A DNA stretch of 64,000 nt from Eublepharis macularius (lineage: Eukaryota; Chordata; Lepidosauria; Squamata; Eublepharidae): assembly GCF_028583425.1 (NCBI RefSeq), contig NC_072796.1, positions 131,041,464 through 131,105,463 of the forward strand. The letters run 5' to 3'. Positions within the stretch are counted from its first letter, which is position 1. Each line of letters begins with the position of its first letter. The notes under the pieces were generated by a model that saw only the letters and a list, made by a program, of their open reading frames with translations, had not been told where the DNA came from and made no database searches. Positions 55,251 to 64,000 of this stretch are shown here, piece by piece. The position numbers were made by a program, and so were the translations under genes.

Positions 55251-56080
55251 CAGAACCACTGTTCAAAACTGAGTAACTTTCCACTGCTCCTTTATTTCCC
55301 CGTATTATCTCCTTGAAAGCAGAGTTTGCATGATTTAATCCAGGTGCCTAAAGAATTTTTTCCCAGAAAAGGTCCTCCCCAAAGTAATTATGGCCTCGTT
55401 TGAGCTGAAGCATGAAAAAATAGTGAGACCAAAAGAAAACGAATGGTAAAGAGTGAAGCATGAAGTCAGAAAGGCTTGGAAATGTCACTTCTGTGACTTG
55501 AGAAACTTCCAGTGCAATCCTAAATGGAGTTACTCTCATCTAAGACCATAGACTTCAAAGGGCTTAGACTGAAGTAACTCTTCTTAGGCTTGCACTGTTC
55601 ATTTATCACTGATACAAGGCCTGGATGTAAGAACTGTCTGTATATCTGAGATGTATATCTGAGATGGACAGCTTGCCCCCCCCTCCACCTGCAACTGCTT
55701 ACATGGCTGAATCCTACCCCACCAGGGGCTACGCTTAGAACACACATATTCATTCAAATAAAGAACAGCATTCAAAACATCAACATTTGTACAGGTGAAA
55801 TGTAGGAGCAGCCCTGCCAGGAGACGTGGCACAGCATGTGGCAAAACTTTGAATATGCAAGTACAATTAGCAACACACAAGACAGCCACTTCCAAATGCT
55901 TCGTCACATCCGAATATTACCGAGGGACAGAAGCTAGGATGAGGCTTACAGCAATAATCTAGGGCGAGGCTTACACTTTGGATTCTCAGGGGCTAGAAAT
56001 AGGAGCAGGTTTGGGCCCTGCCCCAATCTTGTCAATGAGTGAATCCCTTGATTTCCTAGAGGTAAATAATTTCAGGCGGA
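55251..56080. other. No feature recognised
   Basis: No gene or clear repeat seen. Confidence 0.5.
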
Positions 56081-56175
56081 TCTGTACTAGAAGAGCAAGA
56101 TTCAGGTCCAGAAGCACTTTAAAGACGAACTAGATTTCCAGGGTATGAGCTTTTGAGAGTCAGAGCTCCCTTCTC

Positions 56176-56568
56176 TAAGGCTGCCAATGTCCAGGTGGTA
56201 ATTCTGAGATCTCTCGGAATTACAACTGGGCCGTTTCCAGATGGCTTACCTGCCTCCGGAACGTTGCTCCATGTTGCGGGGAAAATGCGAAATATCGCAT
56301 TTTCTCGCGCGAGTTTTGCGCGAAACGCGATATTTCACGTTTTCCCCGCAACATGGCGCGACGTTCCAGAGGCAGGTAAGCCATCTGGAAACGGCCCTGA
56401 TCTCCAAGCAACAGAGATTAGTTCCTCTGGAAAAAAAATGACTGCTATGAACGGTGAACTCCATGGCATTATACCCCACTGAGGCCCCTCCCCTCCCCAA
56501 ATCCCACCCTTTTCAGGCTCCACCCCCCAAATCTTCAGGAAGTTCCCAACCTGGACCTGGCAACTCTA
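56176..56568 (-). mobile_element. TAGGGTTGCC-family hAT MITE, host of F4
   Basis: Ends TAAGGCTGCCAATGTCC and CTGGACCTGGCAACTCTA, flanked by CCCTTCTC/CTCTTCTC (7 of 8). Without the F4 insert it is about 222 bp, the normal family length. Confidence 0.8.
56229..56396. mobile_element. Foldback MITE, GGCCRTTTCCRNA family, copy F4
   Basis: Starts GGCCGTTTCCAGATGGCTTA and ends TAAGCCATCTGGAAACGGCC, 168 bp. Centre near 56313 (CTCGCGCGAGTTTTGCGCGA). The 3-bp duplication CTG is verified because removal restores ACAACTGATCTCC of the host MITE. Confidence 0.85.
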
Positions 56569-56650
56569 CTCTTCTCTGACTCTCGAAAGCTCATACCCTG
56601 GAAATCTAGTTCACCTTTAAAGTGCTACTGGCCCCAAATCTTGCTCTTCT

Positions 56651-57445
56651 AGATGTAAACGATCTACTTGCGTTAGTTCTGATGAAAAGTCACAGGAGAA
56701 CCCTTGCACAAGAGGGAGAATCGTACACCTCCTTCTCCAATGGCTTTGGTTCACCTGGAGGTTTGCTCAGGGGTTGCTATATTTGAAATGGGAATTGAAG
56801 TCCGCCCCGTTGCATGGATTTGATTGTTACTTGTTTGAGCCTCCCAGATCCTACTCCGACACCACTAAGCCACACTGGCTCCTGTCAGTTTTAGAGACTG
56901 AAAGCACAACCTTGCCCTGTGGATGGCCCGGTCCTTGCATGCAAGCAACCCAAAAGAGAATTCACTAAGGGCCCTTGGAGTACACAAACATTCCCCACCC
57001 ATCACATACACACCCCATCCATACAATTTTTGCTAATAAAGAAAAAAAGGGCACACACAGGACAGCTGCTCTCCAGGGCTGCAGCTGACAGAAAATCAAC
57101 ATTGCACCCACGATAAATCCTCTTGCACGCCCCTGCTCTTTCTCTAGATGGTTGGTTTTTACTAGAGTTCTCACTCTCCCCTTTGTCCCATTGCAGTCTT
57201 ACAGGGGAAAAAACATAGCCAAGTGTTTGACAGCTCAAATACAACTGTCACTCGCTGATTGGTACTGTTCTCTCTTAGATCGGGGATCTTGCCCAACCCT
57301 TCTTTGCTTCCTGATTCCCCGCTTTCAACTTTTACGTACATCAAACCGCCATCTGGTAGCTGATTAGGCTAAGAATAGAAAGGGGAAAAATGAGGAAGAA
57401 ATGGCAGAGAACAACTAAGAAGGGAGTGTGGCGTCTTATCCTTTT
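56651..57445. other. No feature recognised
   Basis: No gene or clear repeat seen. Confidence 0.5.
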
Positions 57446-57450
57446 TAACC

Positions 57451-57660
57451 ATAAAATCTTAGAGCAGGAAGGGACGTCTAGTCCTACACTGTGTACAATG
57501 CACAAAATTCACAGCTACCCCTCCTCCAGTCCCCCAGTGACCCCTGCTCTAAGCCCAGAGGAAGGGAAAAACCCCTCCAGGATTCCTGGCCAATCTGGCC
57601 CAGAGGAAAATTCCCTCTTGATCCCAAAATGGCGACTGGCATTACCCTGGGCACGTGAGA
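57451..57660 (-). repeat. CR1-like LINE fragment
   Basis: Plus shows GAGCAGGAAGGGACGTCTAG, CCCCAGTGACCCCTGCTC and CCTCCAGGATTCCTGGCCAA, parallel to 60352-60530. Confidence 0.5.
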
Positions 57661-58260
57661 AAGGGCCACAAGAGCCAAGAACTGGCTCATCTCTTCCTGC
57701 CCTCCCTCTCACAATTTGTCTAAGCTCCATTAACTATATTCCAATGCTGAATTCACTTTTCCCCCTCCGCCCCACATCACTGGAAGCACATCTCTTCATG
57801 GCTCCTCTCCCGGTCCCACTTTGCACCCTGCAGGCTGGTTCACACAAGCATACCTACAGCTCAGGACTGCAGTATCCAGGGGTGACTTCCATGTGCAAAC
57901 AGGAAGGCAGAGCATGGACTCCAACACAAGACTTTCCCTTGCCCGTCAGCTGGCACACATAGGGCCAAAAAACCTCGAGATCTGGACCTTGAGGTCACAA
58001 GTGTTTAAGTATATGGGACAACAATACAGGTCAAAAGGCAGAGGGAGTTTAACCCTTTCACCCCAGTGACATTTCCCAGATCCGATACTCTTGCTCAAAG
58101 CTGCTCTTCGCCACGTTGCAATAATGGCTGCAGAAGGTAATTTCAAGCTGGGAAATGGCATCGAGGAAAGGTTTAAGACTGTCCTTTCCTGTGCGACAGG
58201 CCTGATCTGAAAACTGGGATTCGATCTTTTCTTTTAAAAAAAGTTCTTAGGAGTTCGGTA
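57661..58260. other. No feature recognised
   Basis: No gene or clear repeat seen. Confidence 0.5.
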
Positions 58261-58263
58261 AGA

Positions 58264-58811
58264 ATGCTTCTGGTGTCTCACCTGAAAGAAAGCCAAGAGA
58301 CTCACAGACTGGGACCAGCATACCTGCGGGACCGCCTCTCCCATTATGTCCCCTGCAGGACATTGCGCTCTGCAGACAAGCAACTCCTGGCGGTCCCTGG
58401 CCTGCAGGACATCCGCCTGGCCTCAGTCAGGGCAAGGGCTTTTTCTGCCCTGGCCCCGGCCTGGTGGAACGCTCTCCCGCTGGAGATCTGGGCCCTGAGG
58501 CACCTGCTACAGTTCCACAGGGCCTGTAAAATGGAGGTCTTCTGCTGGGCCTTTGGCTGAGGACTAGCGGGGGTCCTTTCCCCTTCCATCTAAGACTACC
58601 ACCTTTTCTGTGACTGCCCTCGGTCATGTGTTATGCCCGACTGTCTATCTAAGTAGCCATTTATAGAAGGTGCCTGGACTATTTTAAATTATTATTGATT
58701 TTATAGTTTTTGTGATTAACTTTTGTATTGTGTGGATGTTGTGAGCCCCCCTGAGCCCACTTGTGGGGAGGGAGGGGTATAAATCAAATCAAATAAATAA
58801 TAATAAATAAA
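58264..58811 (+). mobile_element. L2/CR1-like LINE 3' end with ORF2 C terminus
   Basis: An open frame at 58264-58560 contains YLRDRLSHYVPCRTLRSADK, then VRARAFSALAPAWWNALPLE, typical of the C terminus of L2/CR1-like ORF2. The 3' end GAGCCCCCCTGAGCCC is followed by an AAAT-type tail. 5'-truncated. Confidence 0.7.
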
Positions 58812-58902
58812 TGTGTGAACAGGCTACGAAATGCAAGCATGTTTGGGCCCTAGTTGTTGTGGGTTTTCCGGGCTGTATTGCCGTGGTCTTGGCATTGTAG
58901 TT

Positions 58903-58943
58903 CCTGACGTTTCGCCAGCAGCTGTGGCAGGCATCTTCAGAGG
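58903..58943 (-). ncRNA. Hammerhead-ribozyme-like motif, helix II weakened
   Basis: Core boxes CTGAAGA and GAAAC, GTC and AGG are present. One base change (GCCTGC) breaks a helix II pair. Confidence 0.4.
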
Positions 58944-58993
58944 TGTAGCACCAAAAGATAGAGATCTCTCAGTGTCACAGTTTTGGTGCTACA

Positions 58994-59034
58994 CCTCTGA
59001 AGATGCCAGCCACAGCTGCTGGCGAAACGTCAGG
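58994..59034 (+). ncRNA. Hammerhead-ribozyme-like motif
   Basis: All boxes and the 6-bp helix II are intact, as in 18826-18866. Confidence 0.45.
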
Positions 59035-59132
59035 AACTACAATGCCAAGACCATGGCAATACAGCCCGGAAAACCCACAACAACCATCATTCTCCGGCCG
59101 TGAAAGCCTTCGACAATATATGTTTGGGCCCT

Positions 59133-59464
59133 CTTAGAGGGAATGTTTTAAGTTTTTTAAAGTCCCAAACAAGTTGGTCACCTTAATTTTAATTTGAGGA
59201 GTTGAAATATAGAGCCAAGGGTTGGATCACAGGCATCCGTTCTGCTAGGGCGGATAAGACACTTGACCCTTTTGCATCAGGGGAGGGCTCTTCAATTCCC
59301 TCCTCTCCAATAGAATTGTCAATTTAACCTCTTCATTTCCATTCCCAACTGTCTGCATGAAAATGATGAAAACTAATTTTTAAGAAGAGCAAAGGGGAGC
59401 TACTTAAGAGACAAGAAGACCCAGGGAAGAGCAACACGTACAAAACCAAGAGAAAACCAAAGCC
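59133..59464. other. No feature recognised
   Basis: No gene or clear repeat seen. Confidence 0.5.
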
Positions 59465-59467
59465 TCA

Positions 59468-59651
59468 GGGCCAAGCTACACATGACTAATGACACTTGAA
59501 CGGCAAGTGGATTGAGTGGAGGGCAAGTGAACAGGGCCAAGCTACACATGACAAATGACACTTGAATGGCAAGTGTATTTCTCCCTGTTCACTTGCCCTC
59601 CACTCAATCCACTTGCCAGGCAAGAGTCTTTCATCATGTGTAGCTTGGCCC
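59468..59651. mobile_element. Foldback MITE, GGGCCAAGCTACA family
   Basis: Starts GGGCCAAGCTACACATGAC and ends ATGTGTAGCTTGGCCC, 184 bp with a partly duplicated left arm (second GGGCCAAGCTACACATGACA at 59535). Exact TCA duplications at 59465-59467 and 59652-59654. Confidence 0.85.
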
Positions 59652-59654
59652 TCA

Positions 59655-60050
59655 GAAATGAATGAAAAAACTTGGATTTTAAAAAAAGTTTCATTGGACA
59701 ACTGAAATATTTCAGCTGCTGTGGGAAGAGTTTCCCAGTGTTAAATAACTTCAATCTCTCCCCCTATTTTCATTTCCAATATACTTGAACCGTGACATCT
59801 GCGTGAACCTTTATCAAGTGACTTCAAAGGGTCAGTTTCTACCGAGCCAAAGTAATAGACACCTTCCCATCGTATGTGAAATGCTTAAAATGCTGTGAAG
59901 CCTGCAATTTCATTTCCCGCCTGTTTTCTTTCTTCTTTTAAAAAGCAGCATAAGTAACTGACCTTTAGCAGAAGGCCTGTGAACGATCTCTATTTAGGTA
60001 AGTAATGTGGTGGCAGTACAGCTAAACCTCTGCTCTGCTGCAACTGTATA
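59655..60050. other. No feature recognised
   Basis: No gene or clear repeat seen. Confidence 0.5.
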
Positions 60051-60052
60051 TA

Positions 60053-60271
60053 TTAATTTAAAAAGCCTTTTTTAAGGGTGTGTTAAAAAAACACAGTATA
60101 TTTATTATGCAAACTTTTATGTCCCTGTGTGTTAACATTTTTATTGGTTTGTTTGGCCCATTAATAGCTAACCTGGAACCCTTTCCTCCTACCTTCTGTA
60201 TTTTCCCACTACATTTTAATTGGGCTTTAAATAAACATGTTTTTTAAAAGGTTATTTTACTGGGATGTCTG
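60053..60271 (+). repeat. Direct-repeat unit 1 of an unclassified 219-bp sequence
   Basis: Closely matches 62184-62402: ATGCAAACTTTTATGTC, ATTAATAGCTAA, CACATTTTAATT and AAATAAACATGTTTTTTAAA are shared in order. No coding frame. Contains AATAAA. Confidence 0.7.
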
Positions 60272-60351
60272 GGTTCTGCTAGAATCTTCTGAAGTTGCTT
60301 AGACTTCTGGGAGCAACATAATGATCCAGCTTCTAGATCATTATGGATAGC

Positions 60352-60530
60352 TTAGAATCATAGGGCTGGAAGGGACCTCTAGGGTCATCTAGTCCAACCC
60401 CCTGCACAATGCAGGAACTTCACAACTATCCCCCCGCAACTGCCCCAGTGACCCCTGCTCCGTGTCCAGAAGATGGCAAAACACCTCCAGGATCCCTAGC
60501 CAAACTGGCCTGTGGAACTTATGGAACTCA
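60352..60530 (-). repeat. CR1-like LINE fragment
   Basis: Plus shows AGAATCATAGGGCTGGAAGG, GTCATCTAGTCCAACCCCCT and GCACAATGCAGGAACTTCAC, the reverse of a CR1-type end. Confidence 0.65.
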
Positions 60531-61446
60531 CTGCCACCAGATGAAAGGATAATCATGATCTTGGATTTTTATTTATAAAGATGTACGGAGGATAGGTTGA
60601 TCAATTAATCAAATGGGGCTTAGCTATGACATCTAAATGGAACCTCCATGTCCAGATGCAGTGTTACTTCTGAATTTTGGAAGCAGTCTCGTCCTAGCTT
60701 GTCAGTTTTCCCAAAGCCAGAAAACTAGACTTGATGGACCCTAATCCACCAGGGCAGTTATATAGTGTGCTAGTTATGTATCTGCGAATGACAGTGGGCA
60801 GGAATGGCCTTGGACTGACTTGGCTAGCTAGTTTTGATTAATAGATCCTGCCAACTGGCACTGACCCGCAGCATGACACTCTCTCATCCTTCATGTGCAG
60901 ACATGTGGAATGCACACTGCTCCCCACGCAAAGGTCACCCATGCCAAAATCTTGGTCACCAGGGCGCACTGGCCAGTGTTTGGATGGCAGCCGTAACATG
61001 AACTAGCTAAGCAGAACAGCATTATTGATAGCCAAAGGCCAGGGCCATATGAACCCATGGCTGCCCCCCCTTAGGCTTTCAGGTATTTCAGGCCCCCCCT
61101 GGCACTTCAGTCTTTCACCCCACTACAGCTGACAGCTTGAGCCTGGTACAGTAGGCACTAGACTGCAGTACATAGCCCTATATCTATTTTGAGGGTACAT
61201 ATATATATACTGGAGACCTACGGCGAAGGTAATAGTGGCTCAGCAAAAAAAAAAAAAGGCCCCTAGTCCCTGTGGGGCCCCTAGGCTTCATCCTAGTCAG
61301 CCTTATGAATGATAAGGCCCTGCCAAAAGGCAGGCTAGTCAGGGACAAAGGGAATCTCCTGAAGCTCCCAATGAGCTGGGCTGTGAACTATCGCTCTGAA
61401 TGCTTCCAAATACAGATCCATATCCTCTCGCTCAGGCTGGGTAATA
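60531..61446. other. No feature recognised
   Basis: No gene or clear repeat seen. Confidence 0.5.
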
Positions 61447-61454
61447 AGTCAGAG

Positions 61455-61916
61455 CAGGGCTCATTTTGAGGGGGAACGCACAGGAAGGCAGTTCCAGTAG
61501 TTCTCCAAAAAGGTCACATCCAGTGGCCCCGCCCACCTGATTTTCGGCCATTTTGGGCCTGTTCCAGGGCCGAAACAGCCCAATTTGGGCCCAAAATGGC
61601 CAGGATCAGGCACAAAACAGCCAGGATTGGTCCCAAAATGACCAGGATTGGGCCTCTGGTGGGTGGTGGATCACTCTCCTGCTCAGCAGCGGCCCAATCC
61701 TGACCCCTTTGGGCCCAATTTCGGCCCTGAATGGCCAGGATTGGGTCCAAAACAGCCAGGATAGGTGATGTCAGAGGGTGTGGCACATTCAAATCAGTTA
61801 TGCTAATGACACACTTCCGGTGATGGCAAGGGACGTGGCATATACAATGAGTTGTGCTAATGAGTTATGCTGATGAGTTCCTGCAGCTCTTTTTCTACGA
61901 AATGACCCCTGCCCTG
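61455..61916 (+). mobile_element. CAGGGC-type hAT nonautonomous element, longest copy
   Basis: Starts CAGGGCTCATTTTGAGGG and ends GAAATGACCCCTGCCCTG, with the exact 8-bp duplication AGTCAGAG (61447-61454, 61917-61924). Reference copy for 790-1110 and 32410-32765. Confidence 0.85.
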
Positions 61917-61924
61917 AGTCAGAG

Positions 61925-62085
61925 GTGTACATATGAAGCCACCTAGTACCGAGCCAGACCAACAAGGTCAGGTGGAGGCCTTTCACATCCTTTTTAACAG
62001 GAGATGCAGGAGATTGAACCCTGCACCTTCTGCATGCCAAACAGATGCTCTGCCTCTGAGCCACGACCCCTTCTCTGAAATGCCC
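61925..62085 (-). repeat. tRNA-derived SINE (GTGGCTCAG head)
   Basis: On minus: GGTCGTGGCTCAGAGGCAGA, GCATGCAGAAGGTGCAGGG, TTCAATCTCCTGCATCTCC, GACCTTGTTGGTCTGGCTC. Confidence 0.75.
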
Positions 62086-62183
62086 GTTGCTCCCCAGCCC
62101 TTGGAACACTTAATGAAAGTGTTGAAGTCTGACAAGGTGACCCTTTGTTTGGAGACTAGAACCCAGTCACTGAAACTGAATAC

Positions 62184-62402
62184 GTTAATTTAAAACTTTT
62201 TTTAAAGGTGTGTAAAAGAACCACAGCATGTTTAATATGCAAACTTTTATGTCTCTGTGGCTTAAATTTTTTATCTGTTTGTTTAATACATTAATAGCTA
62301 ATCTGGAATCGTTTCTTCCTACTTTCTGTATTTCCCCACCACATTTTAATTTGGCCTTAAATAAACATGTTTTTTTAAAAGTTATTTTACTGGGATGTCT
62401 GG
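62184..62402 (+). repeat. Direct-repeat unit 2 of an unclassified 219-bp sequence
   Basis: Partner of 60053-60271 in the same orientation about 2.1 kb away. The flanks differ. Confidence 0.7.
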
Positions 62403-63535
62403 TTTTTTTCTAAAAACAACGCAATGCCAACAACGCAATGCTACTTCTGGTAAATATTTGGAAATGACATCACCACATCAGTGTGACATCTTTAGGATCT
62501 ACGAAAACTCCATGGTAAAACCATATAGTGTGGGCCAAATCCTAGAGCATCTGTTTTTGTGACATCACTTCCGTGCATTTGCCAGAAGTGACATCATGCT
62601 ATCAGCAGGATACACTTTTCTAGCTATTCCCACCCCCTTTTTTCCATATCATGTTGATGAACTATAAAAGCAATAAAAGGTTTCCAAGGAAATGGGAGGG
62701 GGAGCCGTCTTTGTAGAGTTTTATCATCTCTTTGCTATTTTATTTTCATTTTTGCCATTCTATGGTCCTTGTTAAAGAAAAACCAAACAAGAAACCAAAA
62801 AAAAAAAAGGAATTTTAAAAAGCTTGCAATGCTCCTTATTAACTTTTCCTAGTTAATAACAAAGGTGTCTTACAGGGTTATAAAACTTCATCTCCTCCTT
62901 GACAGGCTGTCAGTACACGGTTTAACACAGTGCCCACGATTCACTTTCTATACATCTGTTAAACGGAATACAATTGTCACAACGTTGCCTGGTAACTTGG
63001 TTGTTTTCCAGTTGACAATTTAATTAAAATCAAAGAAGGAGTTGTTTGTAACAGCAAGGCCCTTTTTTTGCCTCCTGCCTCTACATATTCTTCATTCACC
63101 CACTTCTTTAATAAACAAAACGTTAAGCCCGCCACTGTCAAGCGACACGCGTGTGGTCCGGCCTTCTGTTTTCCTCTCTTTTTCTTCTTCTCTACCTCTT
63201 ACTCTTGATCATGCAACACTCTCTAAGCCAGATTCCAAAGGACTCTCTTGTCAGTCTTTCAGTCCCTGTTTTTGCCAGATCACTAAGCAACCATTCCCAA
63301 AATGTTGCCTGCAACGATATTTTCTGTGAACAACATTGGGAGAGGATGATTTGATTTAGAAATAATCTGCCTACTGTATTTTAATCCTGGTCCTTCCTCT
63401 AGGGAGTTTAGGATGGAGTACAGTGTCTTCCCTCCACCTTTTATCCCCCTACTACTACCACCTTTGATGGAGCAAAAATAATTCATTTCATGTATTTCAG
63501 ATTGTATGCACATCAACATTTCATACAATCACATA
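62403..63535. other. No feature recognised
   Basis: A/T-rich with a poly(A) run near 62797. No gene seen. Confidence 0.5.
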
Positions 63536-63539
63536 AGCC

Positions 63540-63825
63540 TCAAACAACAACAATGACAACAATGATGACAATGTCAACGACAACATACCGCTCTTCTGGA
63601 CAGATTAGTGCCACACTCTGAGCAGTTGACAAAGTCAATGTCATCATTATCCCCACAAACAGAAACCCTATGAGGTAGAGGTAGGTGGGGCTGAGAGAGC
63701 TCTGAGAGAGCTGTGACTGACCCAAGGGCACCCAGCTGGCTTCAGGTGGAGGAGTGGGGAATCAAACCTGGATCTCCAGATTAGAGTCCTGCCGCTTTTA
63801 TCCACTACACCGAACTAGCTCCGTA
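63540..63825 (-). repeat. tRNA-derived squamate SINE with (GTT)n-like tail
   Basis: Same family as 280-578. Tail of ACA/TGA-rich triplets at 63545-63590. The head GGAGCTAGTTCGGTGTAGTG lies on minus near 63822. Confidence 0.75.
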
Positions 63826-64000
63826 TAAGCATCCTTCCTGTTATATGCAATTACAGATAACCTTCCATTGATTTGTGGTTGGGGTATAACCATAGAGTTT
63901 GGAGGGAATCCCAAATCGTTCTGCTGATGCAACATCGGCATTTCCAGGGTCATGCTGAAAGTGATGCCGTGGCATTGGAATATTCCTGCCCCACTGAACT

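Larger units (their letters stand above)
56082..56650. mobile_element. Penelope-like palindrome split by a nested MITE pair
   Basis: Left arm AGAAGAGCAAGATTCAGGTC...GATTTCCAGGGTATGAGC (to about 56175) and right arm CTCATACCCTGGAAATCTAG...AATCTTGCTCTTCT (from about 56577) are inverted copies. The material between is a hAT MITE that itself carries another MITE. Confidence 0.75.
58852..59119. mobile_element. Penelope-like palindromic element, copy 3
   Basis: Arms meet near 58978. Flanked by the exact 13-bp duplication ATGTTTGGGCCCT (58839-58851, 59120-59132). The right end keeps TTCTCCGGCCGTGAAAGCC. Confidence 0.8.

Noticed and set aside
57390..57962. Open frame of 190 codons
   Set aside because: It overlaps a CR1-like fragment on the other strand, has no recognisable domain, and no splice or conservation pattern supports it.

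Overview
This window is vertebrate nuclear DNA, most likely from a squamate reptile and probably a gecko. The evidence is intron-split vertebrate coding sequence set in dense squamate-type repeats: tRNA-derived and 5S rRNA-derived SINEs, RTE-BovB 3' ends, L1/L2/CR1 pieces, Penelope-like repeats and many hAT and foldback MITEs. Nothing looks bacterial or plasmid-borne. Species assignment is inference.

The only protein-coding gene I can support is on the minus strand: a complete six-exon coding sequence of 1,020 nt (339 aa) spanning 51139 down to 30084. It encodes a type II Golgi alpha-2,3-sialyltransferase of the ST3GAL1 type. All five introns have GT...AG ends, reading phase is kept across every junction, and sialylmotifs L, S, III and VS are present. 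A 46-nt exon at 35334-35379 is needed to keep frame.

Layout: 1-30083 lies 3' of the gene (3' UTR and intergenic DNA with no other gene seen). 30084-51139 is the gene body. 51140-64000 is upstream DNA, probably a 5' intron and/or 5' flank with UTR exons I cannot define.

The rest is mostly layered mobile elements, and the sequence often shows how they arrived. Several hAT MITE families have exact 8-bp target duplications. A foldback family ending GAGCCAAGCTACAAG has 3-bp TNA duplications. Another ending GGCCRTTTCCRNA has other 3-bp duplications, and one copy starts 26 bp beyond an ST3GAL1 splice donor. Penelope-like palindromes carry hammerhead-ribozyme-like cores in both arms. An 890-bp TG...CA solo LTR splits one palindrome arm. 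A 758-bp palindrome at 53348-54105 has 338-bp arms that appear identical, TG...CA ends and a 5-bp duplication. I see no defence system, CRISPR array or other new multigene system. The most unusual items are the palindromic elements.
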